Positions 8,418 through 16,859 of a stretch of DNA of 64,000 bases are shown piece after piece. This DNA comes from Arthrobacter sp. FW305-BF8 (GTDB taxonomy: Bacteria; Actinomycetota; Actinomycetes; Actinomycetales; Micrococcaceae): NCBI RefSeq assembly GCF_021789315.1, contig NZ_CP084561.1, positions 1,736,001 through 1,800,000 on the forward strand, read 5' to 3'. The translations under genes were made by a program, and so were the position numbers. Position 1 is the first letter of the stretch, and each line of letters begins with the position of its first letter. The notes under the pieces are model-generated. The model saw only the letters and a list, made by a program, of their open reading frames with translations. It did not search any database and was not told where the DNA came from.

Positions 8418-9599
8418 TCAGGAACCCGCCGGAATCCGGACAGTCGGCACTTCGAGGAAGTCCGCGTACCGGGCTACAGCAGTCTCCAAGGCCTGCTCGG
8501 CAGCGTCTCCCAGCGGCCGGGAGAGGCGGATGTCGAGTTCGCAGCGCTGCGCGGCGGACCCGCGCCGGACCAGCGAGTGCCGCCAGGAGCCCGCCAGCAT
8601 TCCGTCCGCCAGGACCACATGCATGGGAGTGTCGCCAAAGGGATAGGCGGGCGCCGTTCCGCCGAAGTAATGCCGTGAAACCGAATAGCCCATGATGTAT
8701 TCGTCGTAGCACTGGACCAGATCCATCTGCGGCCGCCCATTCCGGGCCCGCTCCGGTTCCAAGCGCCGCCCCGGTCCGCCACCGTGCAATGTCTCCCCTG
8801 CGGAATCCGGAGGCCGAAGGTAGAAGTCCGCCCCGTCGAAGCTGGCCGCAACGATGGCGCCCGGAGCGATCTCCTCCGCCAGCGCCAGCCCCTTGCGCAC
8901 ATCAGTCATCGTGAGTCCGGACCAGTCCGCGCAGTCCCGGACCGTGGCAGGCCCGCGGCTCCCGAAATACCTCAGCGCCAGGGCCGCCAACGACTCCTCC
9001 CGGGAGGGCATGGCAGCCGGTGCGGCCCCGGCGACGCGCTCATCGAACGCCGCATACGTCTGCCGCAGCGCGCCGCCGGGACTTCTCACGGCCGCGCCGC
9101 TCACCAGCACCCCGCTGATTTCGGCATGCATGATCAGGTACGCGAGGACGAGTCCCTGCGCGGCGAAGCCGGCACCCTGAAGTCTGACGGCCAGTTGCTC
9201 ACGGGTGAGATGCACCCCGCCGGCCACCGCTTCCGCGAGCACCTCGGCGCTCCTGGTCGCCGCCTCACTGTCGATCCCGGTGCTGCGGTAGGTGCCGCCA
9301 TTCGCCTGGTGCAGCCGGGGTGCGGACAGGGCCCGCAGCCACGGCAGGTCATCGCGGTGCACAAAATGCCAGGTGGGCCGCAGGATGTGGGTCCGGAGAA
9401 TGCGGCCGTCGGCAAGTGCCTGCTCCACATCGGCGGCCGTCGCGCCAGCGGTCCGCTGGGCCAGGGACCATCGCGCATAGGGGAACTCCTGCGCCTGGAC
9501 GGCCAGCAGGTTCTTCACGGCTTCCTCCGCCGTGGCCGCCCGCGGCTCCCTCAGCTGTTGGCCGGCCAGTCGTATCCGCAGCACCTCATGGGGTTCCAT
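8418..9599 (-). CDS. winged-helix DNA glycosylase-like protein (HTH_42, AlkZ/YcaQ family)
   Basis: A 393-residue member of the HTH_42 family of tandem winged-helix proteins that includes AlkZ and YcaQ/AlkX, DNA glycosylases that open crosslinks or remove bulky alkyl adducts. The family catalytic motif is Gln-hydrophobic-Gln in AlkZ and Gln-hydrophobic-Asp in YcaQ; here Q35-A36-Q37 fits the AlkZ type. The following ARWSLAQR and the later HFVHRDDLPWL block are also family features. No antibiotic cluster is nearby, so it is more likely a general repair enzyme than a self-resistance gene. Enzymatic activity is inferred from the motif. Confidence 0.78.
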   Translation of the reverse strand: MEPHEVLRIRLAGQQLREPRAATAEEAVKNLLAVQAQEFPYARWSLAQRTAGATAADVEQALADGRILRTHILRPTWHFVHRDDLPWLRALSAPRLHQANGGTYRSTGIDSEAATRSAEVLAEAVAGGVHLTREQLAVRLQGAGFAAQGLVLAYLIMHAEISGVLVSGAAVRSPGGALRQTYAAFDERVAGAAPAAMPSREESLAALALRYFGSRGPATVRDCADWSGLTMTDVRKGLALAEEIAPGAIVAASFDGADFYLRPPDSAGETLHGGGPGRRLEPERARNGRPQMDLVQCYDEYIMGYSVSRHYFGGTAPAYPFGDTPMHVVLADGMLAGSWRHSLVRRGSAAQRCELDIRLSRPLGDAAEQALETAVARYADFLEVPTVRIPAGS

Positions 9600-9706
9600 G
9601 CCCGACGCCGCTCCTCACCGTTGTCAGTTCGGTCACCTTGGGAGTTCCATCCTGTACCGCCGCCGCCTGGCTACGCCACCGTAGGTTGCTACCAGTGGGT
9701 AACTGT

Positions 9707-9712
9707 AAGAAT
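9707..9712 (+). promoter_or_regulatory. candidate -10 box (AAGAAT) of a leaderless transcript
   Basis: AAGAAT lies exactly six bases before the ATG at 9719. There is no ribosome binding site at the usual distance. Confidence 0.35.
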
Positions 9713-9718
9713 GGAGCC

Positions 9719-10369
9719 ATGACTTTAGCCGACTCCTTTCCTGCCCCCGTTGTTCTGTGGTCCAAGCCTGAGGAAGCCAGGGCCGGCAAGCCATTGCTCG
9801 TCCTGCTGCACGGCTACGGCGCGAACGAGCAGGACCTCCTCAGCCTGGCTGACATGCTCCCGGACGAGTTCACGGTTGCATCGGTCCGGGCCCCCATCGC
9901 CATGGGGCCGGGCTTTTCCTGGTTCCCGCTGACGGGGTCGATCGAATATTCCGTGGACGCCGTCAAGGACGCGTCGGCGTACCTGCTGGACTGGCTGGAC
10001 ACGGTCAAGGCCAGCCACCCCTCCGTCACGCTGCTCGGGTTCTCGATGGGGATGGCCATGGCCACCACGCTGCTGCGTCAGCGGCCCGCGGACTTCGCCG
10101 CCGTCGTCGGACTTTCAGGTTTTGTGGTTAACGCGGAGTCCGACGGCGAGTTCCGCGACGCCGAGCTGGACGGAACAGTGCCGCTGTTCTGGGGCCGGGA
10201 CCAGCAGGATCCGGTCATCACGCCGGACAAGATCGAATACACGATGGGCTGGGTGCGCAAGCACGTGAAGCTGACCAAGGTCCTCTACACCGGCATGTGG
10301 CACGGCATCAACGCCCAGGAGATCGGGCACGTGTCCGAGTTCCTCACCCACGAGGTCCTGAACAAGTAG
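9719..10369 (+). CDS. alpha/beta hydrolase, carboxylesterase/phospholipase family
   Basis: A 216-residue serine hydrolase of the small carboxylesterase/YpfH type. LHGYGANEQDLL near residue 28 gives the oxyanion hole. GFSMG near residue 105 holds the nucleophile Ser, an Asp follows in DQQDPVI, and the His lies in WHGINA near the C-terminus. The start at 9719 is preceded by a -10-like box with a 6-base gap, suggesting a leaderless message. No signal peptide is seen, so it acts in the cytoplasm. The natural ester substrate cannot be told. Confidence 0.85.
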   Translation: MTLADSFPAPVVLWSKPEEARAGKPLLVLLHGYGANEQDLLSLADMLPDEFTVASVRAPIAMGPGFSWFPLTGSIEYSVDAVKDASAYLLDWLDTVKASHPSVTLLGFSMGMAMATTLLRQRPADFAAVVGLSGFVVNAESDGEFRDAELDGTVPLFWGRDQQDPVITPDKIEYTMGWVRKHVKLTKVLYTGMWHGINAQEIGHVSEFLTHEVLNK

Positions 10370-10392
10370 GCCCCTACCAGGGAAGCAAACTA

Positions 10393-10626
10393 CTACCCCT
10401 GAGGAGCGCTGACCCGGACGGTCTGGCCGTTCACCGTCACGGTGTCGCCGTTGTGAAGCTGCCGGCCGCGACGGTCGTCGATCTCGCCGTTGACCTTGAC
10501 CAGGCCGTTCTTGATCAGCTCCGTTGCCTCCACACCGTCCTCCACGAGGTTGGCGAGCTTCAGGAGCTGGCCCAGGCGGATCATGGTGTCGCGGATGGTG
10601 ATCTCTTCGATTTCCGGGTTGCTCAT
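10393..10626 (-). CDS. S4-domain RNA-binding protein
   Basis: A 77-residue single S4 domain protein of the YbcJ/RlbA type. The core reads IRLGQLLKLANLVEDG, then KNGLVKVNGEIDDRRGRQL, the typical S4 alpha-L RNA-binding motif. Starting at ATG 10626 gives the family N-terminus MSNPEIEEI; an in-frame extension to 10668 runs into the divergent promoter region and is unlikely. It is convergent with the esterase and divergent from the YdcZ transporter. Such proteins may bind rRNA or tRNA; the specific role is unknown. Confidence 0.86.
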   Translation of the reverse strand: MSNPEIEEITIRDTMIRLGQLLKLANLVEDGVEATELIKNGLVKVNGEIDDRRGRQLHNGDTVTVNGQTVRVSAPQG

Positions 10627-10646
10627 ACCAGTAATGATGCCTGACG

Positions 10647-10652
10647 TAAGGT
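10647..10652 (+). promoter_or_regulatory. candidate -10 box (TAAGGT) before the YdcZ transporter
   Basis: TAAGGT lies seven bases before the ATG at 10660. The same bases include AAGGTG, which could instead be read as a ribosome binding site, so leaderless initiation is uncertain here. Confidence 0.35.
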
Positions 10653-10659
10653 GAAACGA

Positions 10660-11679
10660 ATGACCCATGCACCCCGGCTGCCGCTTGCCGTCGGCCTCCC
10701 GATGGCCGTGGCCTCCGGCCTTGCCATTCCCGTCCAGGGACGGATCAACGGGGCACTTGGTGCACGCCTCGGTGACGGCATTGCCGCCGCCGTCGTCAGT
10801 TTCAGCACCGGGCTGATCGTGATGGTCGTCGTGTCCCTGCTGGCGCCCCGCGGGCGGGCCGGCCTCGCACGAATCCTGCCCGCGCTGCGTGAACGCCGCT
10901 TCCCGCCGTACTACGCGCTCGCAGGCGGCATTGGTGCATTCTTTGTCTTCGCGCAGTCCTTCACCGTGGGGCTGCTGGGCATCGCCCTCTTCACCGTGGC
11001 AACCGTCACCGGACAGACACTCAGCGGACTCCTTGTGGACCGCCTGGGCATCGGTCCGGCAGGCAAGAAGTCGGTGACCGGCATCCGGGTCATCGGCTGC
11101 ATCCTCACCATCGCCGCCGTCTCTTGGGCGGTGTCACCCCGGTTCACCGGCGCGCTAGGTGCGGCGGGTGCGTCCGGTGCTTCCAACAGTGCGGCTGCCG
11201 GTGGGGTTGCCGACCCCGCGGCGCTGCTGCTGCCGGTCATCCTGCCGGTTCTCGCCGGTTTCCTCATGAGCTTCCAGCAGGCCATGAACGGCACCGCCAC
11301 CGTGCACTACGGCACCCCGATCGCGGCAACGCTGGTGAACTTCATCGCGGGCAGCTGCGTGCTGTGGGTGGCCTGGTCCGTCAAGGTGGCCGTCGCCGGG
11401 CCGGCCAACCCGCTGCCGGCGGAATGGTGGTACTACCTCGGCGGGCCCATGGGCTGCGTGTTCATCGGCCTCGGCGCGCTGCTGGTGCGCAGCCTCGGGG
11501 TGCTGGTGACGGGTCTCGGCATGATTGCCGGCCAGCTGCTGGGGTCGCTCGGCCTGGACCTGCTGGCACCGACGCCGGGTACCGTGGTGGAGGCTGCCAC
11601 GATCCTGGGGACCCTGCTGACCCTCGCTTCCATCGTCGTGGCCACCCTGCCCTGGCCCCGGGGCGCGTTCCGAAGGTGA
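10660..11679 (+). CDS. DMT-superfamily transporter, YdcZ (DUF606) type
   Basis: A 339-residue membrane protein with about ten helices in two YdcZ-like halves, separated by a Gly/Ala/Ser-rich loop near residues 165-190. Each half has the early motif G(R/T)ING or QAMNGT after the first helix, typical of DUF606 proteins. The start at ATG 10660 is preferred over the in-frame GTG nine bases upstream. The stop codon falls inside the first unit of a 21-base tandem repeat (11668-11803). The substrate is unknown. Confidence 0.82.
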   Translation: MTHAPRLPLAVGLPMAVASGLAIPVQGRINGALGARLGDGIAAAVVSFSTGLIVMVVVSLLAPRGRAGLARILPALRERRFPPYYALAGGIGAFFVFAQSFTVGLLGIALFTVATVTGQTLSGLLVDRLGIGPAGKKSVTGIRVIGCILTIAAVSWAVSPRFTGALGAAGASGASNSAAAGGVADPAALLLPVILPVLAGFLMSFQQAMNGTATVHYGTPIAATLVNFIAGSCVLWVAWSVKVAVAGPANPLPAEWWYYLGGPMGCVFIGLGALLVRSLGVLVTGLGMIAGQLLGSLGLDLLAPTPGTVVEAATILGTLLTLASIVVATLPWPRGAFRR

Positions 11680-11803
11680 CGCGGTGCCTTCCGAAGGTGA
11701 AGCGGCGCGTTCCGAAGGTGAAGGGGCGCGTTCCGATGGTGACGGGGTGCCTGTCGGAAGTGATGCGGCGCTTTCCGCAGATGAGGGCGCCTTCCGGAGG
11801 CGG
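11668..11803. repeat. 21-base tandem repeat at the end of the YdcZ gene
   Basis: Units with consensus TTCCGAAGGTGAnGnGGnGCC start at 11668, 11689, 11710, 11731, 11752 (diverged), 11773 (19 bases) and 11792 (partial). The period is a multiple of three. The TGA in the first unit is the stop of the upstream gene, and the first five units repeat that TGA in the same frame. In the next frame the repeat is open and would encode a heptad series. No start codon or homology supports translation. Confidence 0.85.
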
Positions 11804-11937
11804 CTCCCGGTAGGCTAGGTCTCGCAGCTTCCTGCACTGTTTTCCCTTTCCCGCGCCCCCGCCCGGCATCCAGCCGCGGTCCAGGGCCACAGACACCGCG
11901 GACCGCACCCAGCGGCCCTGTAGAAATTGGAGTTCCC

Positions 11938-13323
11938 ATGGCAGCAAAATCCGTCCTCGACCAGGTCATTTCCCTTTCCAAGCGGAGAGGCTTCGTTTTC
12001 CAGGCCGGCGAGATCTACGGAGGCTCGCGTTCCGCATGGGACTACGGACCCCTCGGTGCCGAGCTGAAGGAAAACATCAAGCGCCAGTGGTGGCAGTCCG
12101 TGGTGCGCGGCCGCGAGGACGTGGTGGGCCTGGACTCCTCCGTGATCCTGCCCCGCCAGGTATGGGAAGCCTCGGGCCACGTAGACGTCTTCTCCGACCC
12201 GCTCGTTGAGTGCCTCTCCTGCCACAAGCGCTACCGCGCCGACCACCTCGAAGAGGAATACGAGGAGAAGAAGGGCCGCCCGGCCGAGAACGGCCTCAAG
12301 GACATCGCCTGCGCCAACTGCGGAACCCGCGGTGAATGGACCGAGCCGCAGGAATTCTCCGGCCTCCTGAAGACCTTCCTGGGCCCGGTGGCCAGTGAGG
12401 AAGGCCTGCACTACCTGCGCCCCGAAACCGCGCAGGGCATCTTCGTGAACTTCAACAACGTGCTCACCACCTCCCGGAAGAAGCCGCCGTTCGGCATCGG
12501 CCAGATCGGCAAGTCCTTCCGCAACGAGATCACGCCCGGAAACTTCATCTTCCGCACCCGTGAGTTCGAGCAGATGGAAATGGAATTCTTCGTGGAGCCG
12601 GGAACGGACGAAGAGTGGCACCAGTACTGGATGAAGGAGCGCATGTCCTGGTACACCGGCCTGGGCATCCGCGAGGAGAACCTGCGCTTCTTCGAGCACC
12701 CGCTGGAAAAGCTCAGCCACTACTCCAAGGGCACCACGGACATCGAGTACCGCTTTGGCTTCCAGGGCTCCGAGTGGGGCGAGCTGGAAGGCATCGCCAA
12801 CCGCACCGACTTCGACCTCTCCACGCACGCCAAGGCCTCCGGGACGGACCTCAGCTACTTCAACCAGGCCACCAACGAGCGGTTCACCCCGTACGTGATC
12901 GAGCCGGCCGCCGGCCTGACCAGGTCCTTCATGGCGTTCCTCATCGACGCCTACACCGAGGACGAGGCCCCCAACGCCAAGGGCGGCGTGGACGTCCGCA
13001 CCGTGCTCAAGCTTGATCCGCGGCTCGCCCCGGTCAAGGCTGCAGTGCTGCCGCTCAGCCGCAACGAGGACCTCTCCCCGAAGGCCAAGGACCTGGGCAC
13101 CCAGCTGCGCAAGAACTGGAACATCGACTTCGACGACGCCGGCGCCATCGGCCGCCGCTACCGCCGCCAGGACGAGATCGGCACCCCGTTCTGCATCACC
13201 GTGGACTTCGACACGCTCGAGGACCAGGCGGTCACCATCCGCGAACGCGACACCATGAGCCAGGAACGCGTGTCCCTGGACAAGGTGGAGGGCTACCTGG
13301 CCGCACGGCTGATCGGCGCCTAG
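11938..13323 (+). CDS. glyS: glycyl-tRNA synthetase (alpha2, class II)
   Basis: Charges tRNA-Gly in the cytoplasm. It is 461 residues long, as usual for the homodimeric single-chain bacterial type (GlyQS). The N-terminal KRRGFVFQAGEIYGG is the class signature. CLSCHKRY and CANCGTRGEW form a zinc-binding insertion near residues 90-130. GKSFRNEITPGNFIFRTREFEQME is class II motif 2 and FMAFLIDAY lies in motif 3. The C-terminal third is the anticodon-binding domain. GGAG at 11928-11931 precedes the ATG. The GNAT gene follows after two bases, so the two are co-transcribed. Confidence 0.96.
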   Translation: MAAKSVLDQVISLSKRRGFVFQAGEIYGGSRSAWDYGPLGAELKENIKRQWWQSVVRGREDVVGLDSSVILPRQVWEASGHVDVFSDPLVECLSCHKRYRADHLEEEYEEKKGRPAENGLKDIACANCGTRGEWTEPQEFSGLLKTFLGPVASEEGLHYLRPETAQGIFVNFNNVLTTSRKKPPFGIGQIGKSFRNEITPGNFIFRTREFEQMEMEFFVEPGTDEEWHQYWMKERMSWYTGLGIREENLRFFEHPLEKLSHYSKGTTDIEYRFGFQGSEWGELEGIANRTDFDLSTHAKASGTDLSYFNQATNERFTPYVIEPAAGLTRSFMAFLIDAYTEDEAPNAKGGVDVRTVLKLDPRLAPVKAAVLPLSRNEDLSPKAKDLGTQLRKNWNIDFDDAGAIGRRYRRQDEIGTPFCITVDFDTLEDQAVTIRERDTMSQERVSLDKVEGYLAARLIGA

Positions 13324-13325
13324 CC

Positions 13326-14288
13326 GTGGCGATCCAATACCGTGAATGGCGCGAAGGCGACGACCTCGCGCTGCTGGAGGTCTGGGGCGACCCCGAAACC
13401 GATCAGGCGGGCCAGTTCCGCGGCACCCTCGCGCCCTCGGGCAACGCGCCGTGGCGGCGCTGCATCGTGGCCGAGGACGTCGTCGACGGCGAGGCCATCC
13501 CGGTCGCCGCCGGCGTGGTCCACGAGGCCAGCCTGCACCCGGAGCGGCTGTGGGTGTACGTCGAAGTGGCCCGGGACCACCGCCGGTCGGGCATCGGTTC
13601 CACGCTGCTCATGATGCTGCGCCGCGAGGCGGAAGGGTCGCCGTCGGGCGTTACCCGGCTGCGCTGCAAGGTGGAGCCGGGCACCACCGGTGCCGCCTTC
13701 GCGGAAGCTGCGGGGCTCACTCCGATCCAGCACACCCGGCTCGTCGTGGTGGAGCCGGCGGCCCTGAAGCTGCCGGTCTTCGGCGACGGTTCCGAGGAAG
13801 CGGCGTCGGAGCGCATCCAGGACCTGGCCACCGGTTCGGTGGAGCTGTCCGACGTCGTGGGACGGTACTACTCGTCCGTCCACGGCTGGGACAGCCCGGG
13901 GGAACTGGGCATCGGCACGGTGCAGCGGCTGTTCCTGGACGAGCTCAGCGGTGCGCATGGCGCGATCGTGCTCCGCGCCCCGAAAGCCAGCGCCTTCGGC
14001 TCAGGCGTGCCGGCAACCCGCAAGGGCAAGATCCAGGCCTTCGCGATCAGCTATGCACAGGGGAGTTCCGATCACCCCTCCGACGTGTTCGTCGGCCATG
14101 AGCCGGAGCTGGACGCCGACGAGGCCCAGGCCGCGGTCCGCGACCTGCTGGCACTCATCGCGTACCAATACCCGGTGCTCATGGAAGTGGACGATTCGAT
14201 GACAGCGCTTCGCGCCGTCGTCGAGCCCCTGATGGAAGCGGGCAAGGCCCGGCGCCAGGGCTCGGAGACGTTCGTCGTCTCCGACTGA
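13326..14288 (+). CDS. double GNAT-domain N-acetyltransferase
   Basis: A 320-residue protein with an N-terminal GNAT domain: VYVEVARDHRRSGIGSTLL near residues 78-97 is the acetyl-CoA-binding motif A. The second half (residues 165-310) looks like a degenerate second GNAT repeat without a clear motif A. Two-domain GNATs of this size are common in actinobacteria and often act on small metabolites or aminoglycoside-like compounds. It starts with GTG two bases after the glyS stop, so translation is probably coupled. The acceptor substrate is unknown. Confidence 0.82.
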   Translation: MAIQYREWREGDDLALLEVWGDPETDQAGQFRGTLAPSGNAPWRRCIVAEDVVDGEAIPVAAGVVHEASLHPERLWVYVEVARDHRRSGIGSTLLMMLRREAEGSPSGVTRLRCKVEPGTTGAAFAEAAGLTPIQHTRLVVVEPAALKLPVFGDGSEEAASERIQDLATGSVELSDVVGRYYSSVHGWDSPGELGIGTVQRLFLDELSGAHGAIVLRAPKASAFGSGVPATRKGKIQAFAISYAQGSSDHPSDVFVGHEPELDADEAQAAVRDLLALIAYQYPVLMEVDDSMTALRAVVEPLMEAGKARRQGSETFVVSD

Positions 14289-14314
14289 CCCCAACTGTGT
14301 AGCACCCCAAGTAG

Positions 14315-14362
14315 GTAGCAGATCAGGGCGTTCCCAGCCTTGGGAACGCCCTGATCTGCTAC
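14315..14362. terminator. 22-bp perfect stem hairpin between convergent genes
   Basis: Bases 14315-14336 and 14341-14362 are exact reverse complements (22 bases) around the loop GCCT. The arm starts GTAGCAGATCAGGG. It fills the gap between the GNAT gene and the convergent acyltransferase, one base before the latter's stop codon. No T-tract follows. Bidirectional termination is the likely role. Confidence 0.75.
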
Positions 14363-15178
14363 TCAGTCGGGGGGATTTACCTCAGGGGCCGCTGTTGTTC
14401 GGGAAGAACGACGGCGGTCCCTCGCCAGGTCTGCGGCATCGAGCCTTTGGCGTTCCGCCCCTGAGATGGCGCCGCCGCCGAGGTCCGCCGGCATCCACCA
14501 GTCGCCGGGCTGCGCCGCCACGGGAAAGCTCGCGATGGCGGCGTCGATTCCCGCCTGGAGCGTCCTGCGGAGCCGTGCCGTTTCAGCCTCCGCGTCGATG
14601 CCCGCAGCCAAATGCACCGGCTCGCCGATATGCACCCGTACCGGAGCACGCCCGACGCGGTGCAACGGAAGGCCGTTGCCGCGGGTCAGGATCCGGTGGG
14701 CACCCCAGACGGAGACCGGAATGAGCGGCACGCCTGCCTCCGCCGCCATCCGCACGGCGCCCGTCTTGCATTCGCGGACCTTGAAGCTGCGGCTGACGCC
14801 GGCCTCGGGCAGGACGGCCAGGTAGTCGCCGGCACGGAGCCTGGCCACGGCGTCGTCGTACGCAGCAGTTCCCGAACCGTAGGGCACCACCACCTGGCCC
14901 GTTGCGCTGATGAAGGGACCCGCGAGCCAGTGGTCCGCGGCTCCCTGATGGATCATGAACCGCAGTTGCCCGCGGTTGTGCGCCCAAAACACCAGTTCGG
15001 CGGCGGCGAAGTCCAGATAGCCGAAGTGGGTGATGGCGACGACGGCGCCGGCTTTTCCCTCCGGCAGGTTTTCCTGTCCCGTCACCATCAGGCGGATCCC
15101 GAACAGCCACCGCAGGAATAGCCCTGCCCCTACGAGGAGGCGGTAGAAGCGGTTGCTGCCGGCCGGGGTCCAGGGCAT
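14363..15178 (-). CDS. 1-acyl-sn-glycerol-3-phosphate acyltransferase-like (PlsC family)
   Basis: A 271-residue membrane-associated acyltransferase of phospholipid synthesis. THFGYLDF near residue 70 is the HX4D catalytic motif. LPEAGVSRSFKVRECKTGAVRMA corresponds to motif III, with Gly replaced in the usual PEGTRS, and VPLIPVSVWG to motif IV. A hydrophobic helix lies near residue 20. The start at ATG 15178 gives MPWTPAGSNRFY and avoids overlap with the upstream gene. It lies 16 bases behind the DUF1295 gene, probably in one operon. PEAGVS instead of PEGTRS leaves the acceptor open. Confidence 0.83.
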   Translation of the reverse strand: MPWTPAGSNRFYRLLVGAGLFLRWLFGIRLMVTGQENLPEGKAGAVVAITHFGYLDFAAAELVFWAHNRGQLRFMIHQGAADHWLAGPFISATGQVVVPYGSGTAAYDDAVARLRAGDYLAVLPEAGVSRSFKVRECKTGAVRMAAEAGVPLIPVSVWGAHRILTRGNGLPLHRVGRAPVRVHIGEPVHLAAGIDAEAETARLRRTLQAGIDAAIASFPVAAQPGDWWMPADLGGGAISGAERQRLDAADLARDRRRSSRTTAAPEVNPPD

Positions 15179-15194
15179 GCGGTGCTGCCGGATC

Positions 15195-16040
15195 TCAGTG
15201 CCGCCGGGGCGGCCAGGGAATGAAGCCGCTGGTGGACTGCACATAGTCACTGTAGCCGGGGCGGCCGGACATGGCCTTCTCCGTGAGCGGCTTCCCGGTC
15301 TTGGCGGTCAGCGTCCAGATCATCAGGGCAGGGGAGAGGATGGTCAGGACGCCGGGCCAGGACTCCGCCGCAATGAGGAACAGCCCGGCCCAGACGGCGG
15401 CGTCGCCAAAGTAGTTGGGGTGCCTTGTGTAGCGCCACAGCCCGGTGTTCAGGACGGTTCCCCTGCGGGCGGGGTCGTTCTTGAACTGCTCCAGCTGCCG
15501 GTCGCCCACCGACTCGAAGATGAATCCGGTCAGCCATACTGCCGAACCAGCCACGGCGAGAGGCCCGAGCGGACCGGCGGCGAACATGCCCACCTGGATG
15601 GTCAGCGAGACGAAGAACATCACCAGGCCCTGCGGCAGGTAGACACGGCGGAGGGCGTAGGCGTTCCGGGACCCGCGTGCTCCTTTGAGCAACGCCACGT
15701 AGCGGGGGTCCTCATGGCCGCCGCGCGCCCGGCGGCCGATGTGGGTGCCGAGCCGGATGCCCCAGATGCCCGTCAGAACCAGCAGGAGTACCCGCCTGCC
15801 GCTGGCGCCCTCCCCGGCCGAGAGGACAAAGGAGATCAACGCGATGACGACAAAGCCCGGGCCCCACGCCACGTCCATCACCGAATGCCGTGCTTGGCCA
15901 GCGGCCACAGTACCGTCGGCCACAGTACCGTCAGCCCCGGCCCCGATGGCAACAGCGTAGGTGACAGCGAGCACCAGCACCACGCCCAGGGCTGCCCACG
16001 GCAGGCTGGCCACGAACGCCTCCAGCGCAAACGGGCTCAT
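15195..16040 (-). CDS. DUF1295 membrane protein (steroid 5-alpha-reductase-like)
   Basis: A 281-residue integral membrane protein of the DUF1295 family, related to steroid 5-alpha-reductases and isoprenylcysteine methyltransferases. The C-terminal GLWRYTRHPNYFGDAAVW and a later PGYSDYV are the cofactor-binding signatures. Six or seven hydrophobic segments are visible. A 15-base direct repeat in the gene encodes ADGTV twice near residue 36. The gene lies between a hydrolase and an acyltransferase on the same strand, all possibly lipid-related. The substrate is unknown. Confidence 0.83.
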   Translation of the reverse strand: MSPFALEAFVASLPWAALGVVLVLAVTYAVAIGAGADGTVADGTVAAGQARHSVMDVAWGPGFVVIALISFVLSAGEGASGRRVLLLVLTGIWGIRLGTHIGRRARGGHEDPRYVALLKGARGSRNAYALRRVYLPQGLVMFFVSLTIQVGMFAAGPLGPLAVAGSAVWLTGFIFESVGDRQLEQFKNDPARRGTVLNTGLWRYTRHPNYFGDAAVWAGLFLIAAESWPGVLTILSPALMIWTLTAKTGKPLTEKAMSGRPGYSDYVQSTSGFIPWPPRRH

Positions 16041-16067
16041 GAAAGATGCTTCACAGAACGGGTCGCC

Positions 16068-16829
16068 TCACAGCACCAGGGGCAGTGCCTCGCCGGACGG
16101 GGGCAGCACCCTGTCCAGGGCCGCGGCGGACGCGGAGGACCCTGCCTCGGGAACTCCGGTCCGTTCCAAGAAGGCCTTCATCAGGAACCCGGTGGCCAGC
16201 CTGTGCCATAGCCGGACCCTCCGGAACATGAAGTGCCCGGCCCCGCGGAGCGAGACGTACCTCAACTCCGCCGCTCCCGCCGCCGCTCGCCGCGCGAACC
16301 GCAGTGATGCCGCCGGGCTCGTCCACCGGTCCTCGTCCCCGTGCACGATCAGCACTTTACGTCCCGTGACCACGGCGGCGGGAGTGGCACCGTCGAGCCA
16401 CGGGGCCAGCGCCACCACAGCGTCCACGTTCGGTTCGTCCGCCGCGCAGATGGCGGTGAGGCCGCCCATCGAATGCCCCAGCAGGTAGATGGGCACGCCG
16501 GGATGCGCCGCACGGATTTTGGCCAGCGCCCAGCGTGCATCCTTCAGTGGCGTCATGTCCTCGCCGTTCCAGCCGCGCACGCTGTTCCGCAGGATCCACA
16601 CCTCCAGGCCGTGCTTTTTGCCGGCACCGTGCAGATGGCGGGCGAACGGCACCATCCGCGCCGGGCTCAGGTGCCTGGCCTGGACGGGCTCGAAGCTGCG
16701 CGACTTGCCGCCGTGCAACACCAGGGCCACGCCGCGGGTGGGACCGGACGGGGCCAGAACCGTCAGCACCGCTTCGTTGTCAGTTCGGCGTTGGCTCACT
16801 GCTGCATCCTCCGACGTTTCGTCGTTCAT
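16068..16829 (-). CDS. alpha/beta hydrolase
   Basis: A 253-residue serine hydrolase. LVLHGGKSRS near residue 37 forms the oxyanion hole, GHSMGG near residue 118 holds the nucleophile, VHGDEDRWTSP near residue 162 contains the Asp, and GAGHFMF near residue 197 the His. No signal peptide is seen. The ATG at 16829 lies six bases after a TAGGGT -10 box on the minus strand, so the message is probably leaderless. Its promoter interlocks with that of the divergent YibE/F gene. The substrate is unknown. Confidence 0.86.
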   Translation of the reverse strand: MNDETSEDAAVSQRRTDNEAVLTVLAPSGPTRGVALVLHGGKSRSFEPVQARHLSPARMVPFARHLHGAGKKHGLEVWILRNSVRGWNGEDMTPLKDARWALAKIRAAHPGVPIYLLGHSMGGLTAICAADEPNVDAVVALAPWLDGATPAAVVTGRKVLIVHGDEDRWTSPAASLRFARRAAAGAAELRYVSLRGAGHFMFRRVRLWHRLATGFLMKAFLERTGVPEAGSSASAAALDRVLPPSGEALPLVL

Positions 16830-16859
16830 TTATCAACCCTATGGCGGCCGCCGTAGAGT
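16830..16859 (+). promoter_or_regulatory. leaderless promoter toward the YibE/F gene
   Basis: TTATCA (16830-16835) and TAGAGT (16854-16859) have an 18-base spacer, and an ATG follows at 16866 after six bases. Both promoters share a 36-base region, so RNA polymerase should not be able to occupy both at once. Confidence 0.55.

Noticed and set aside
11124..11813. Frame containing a heptad-like repeat at its end
   Set aside because: Most of it overlaps the YdcZ gene in another frame. The repeat arises from the 21-base tandem array, whose period is a multiple of three, so it would look open in more than one frame.
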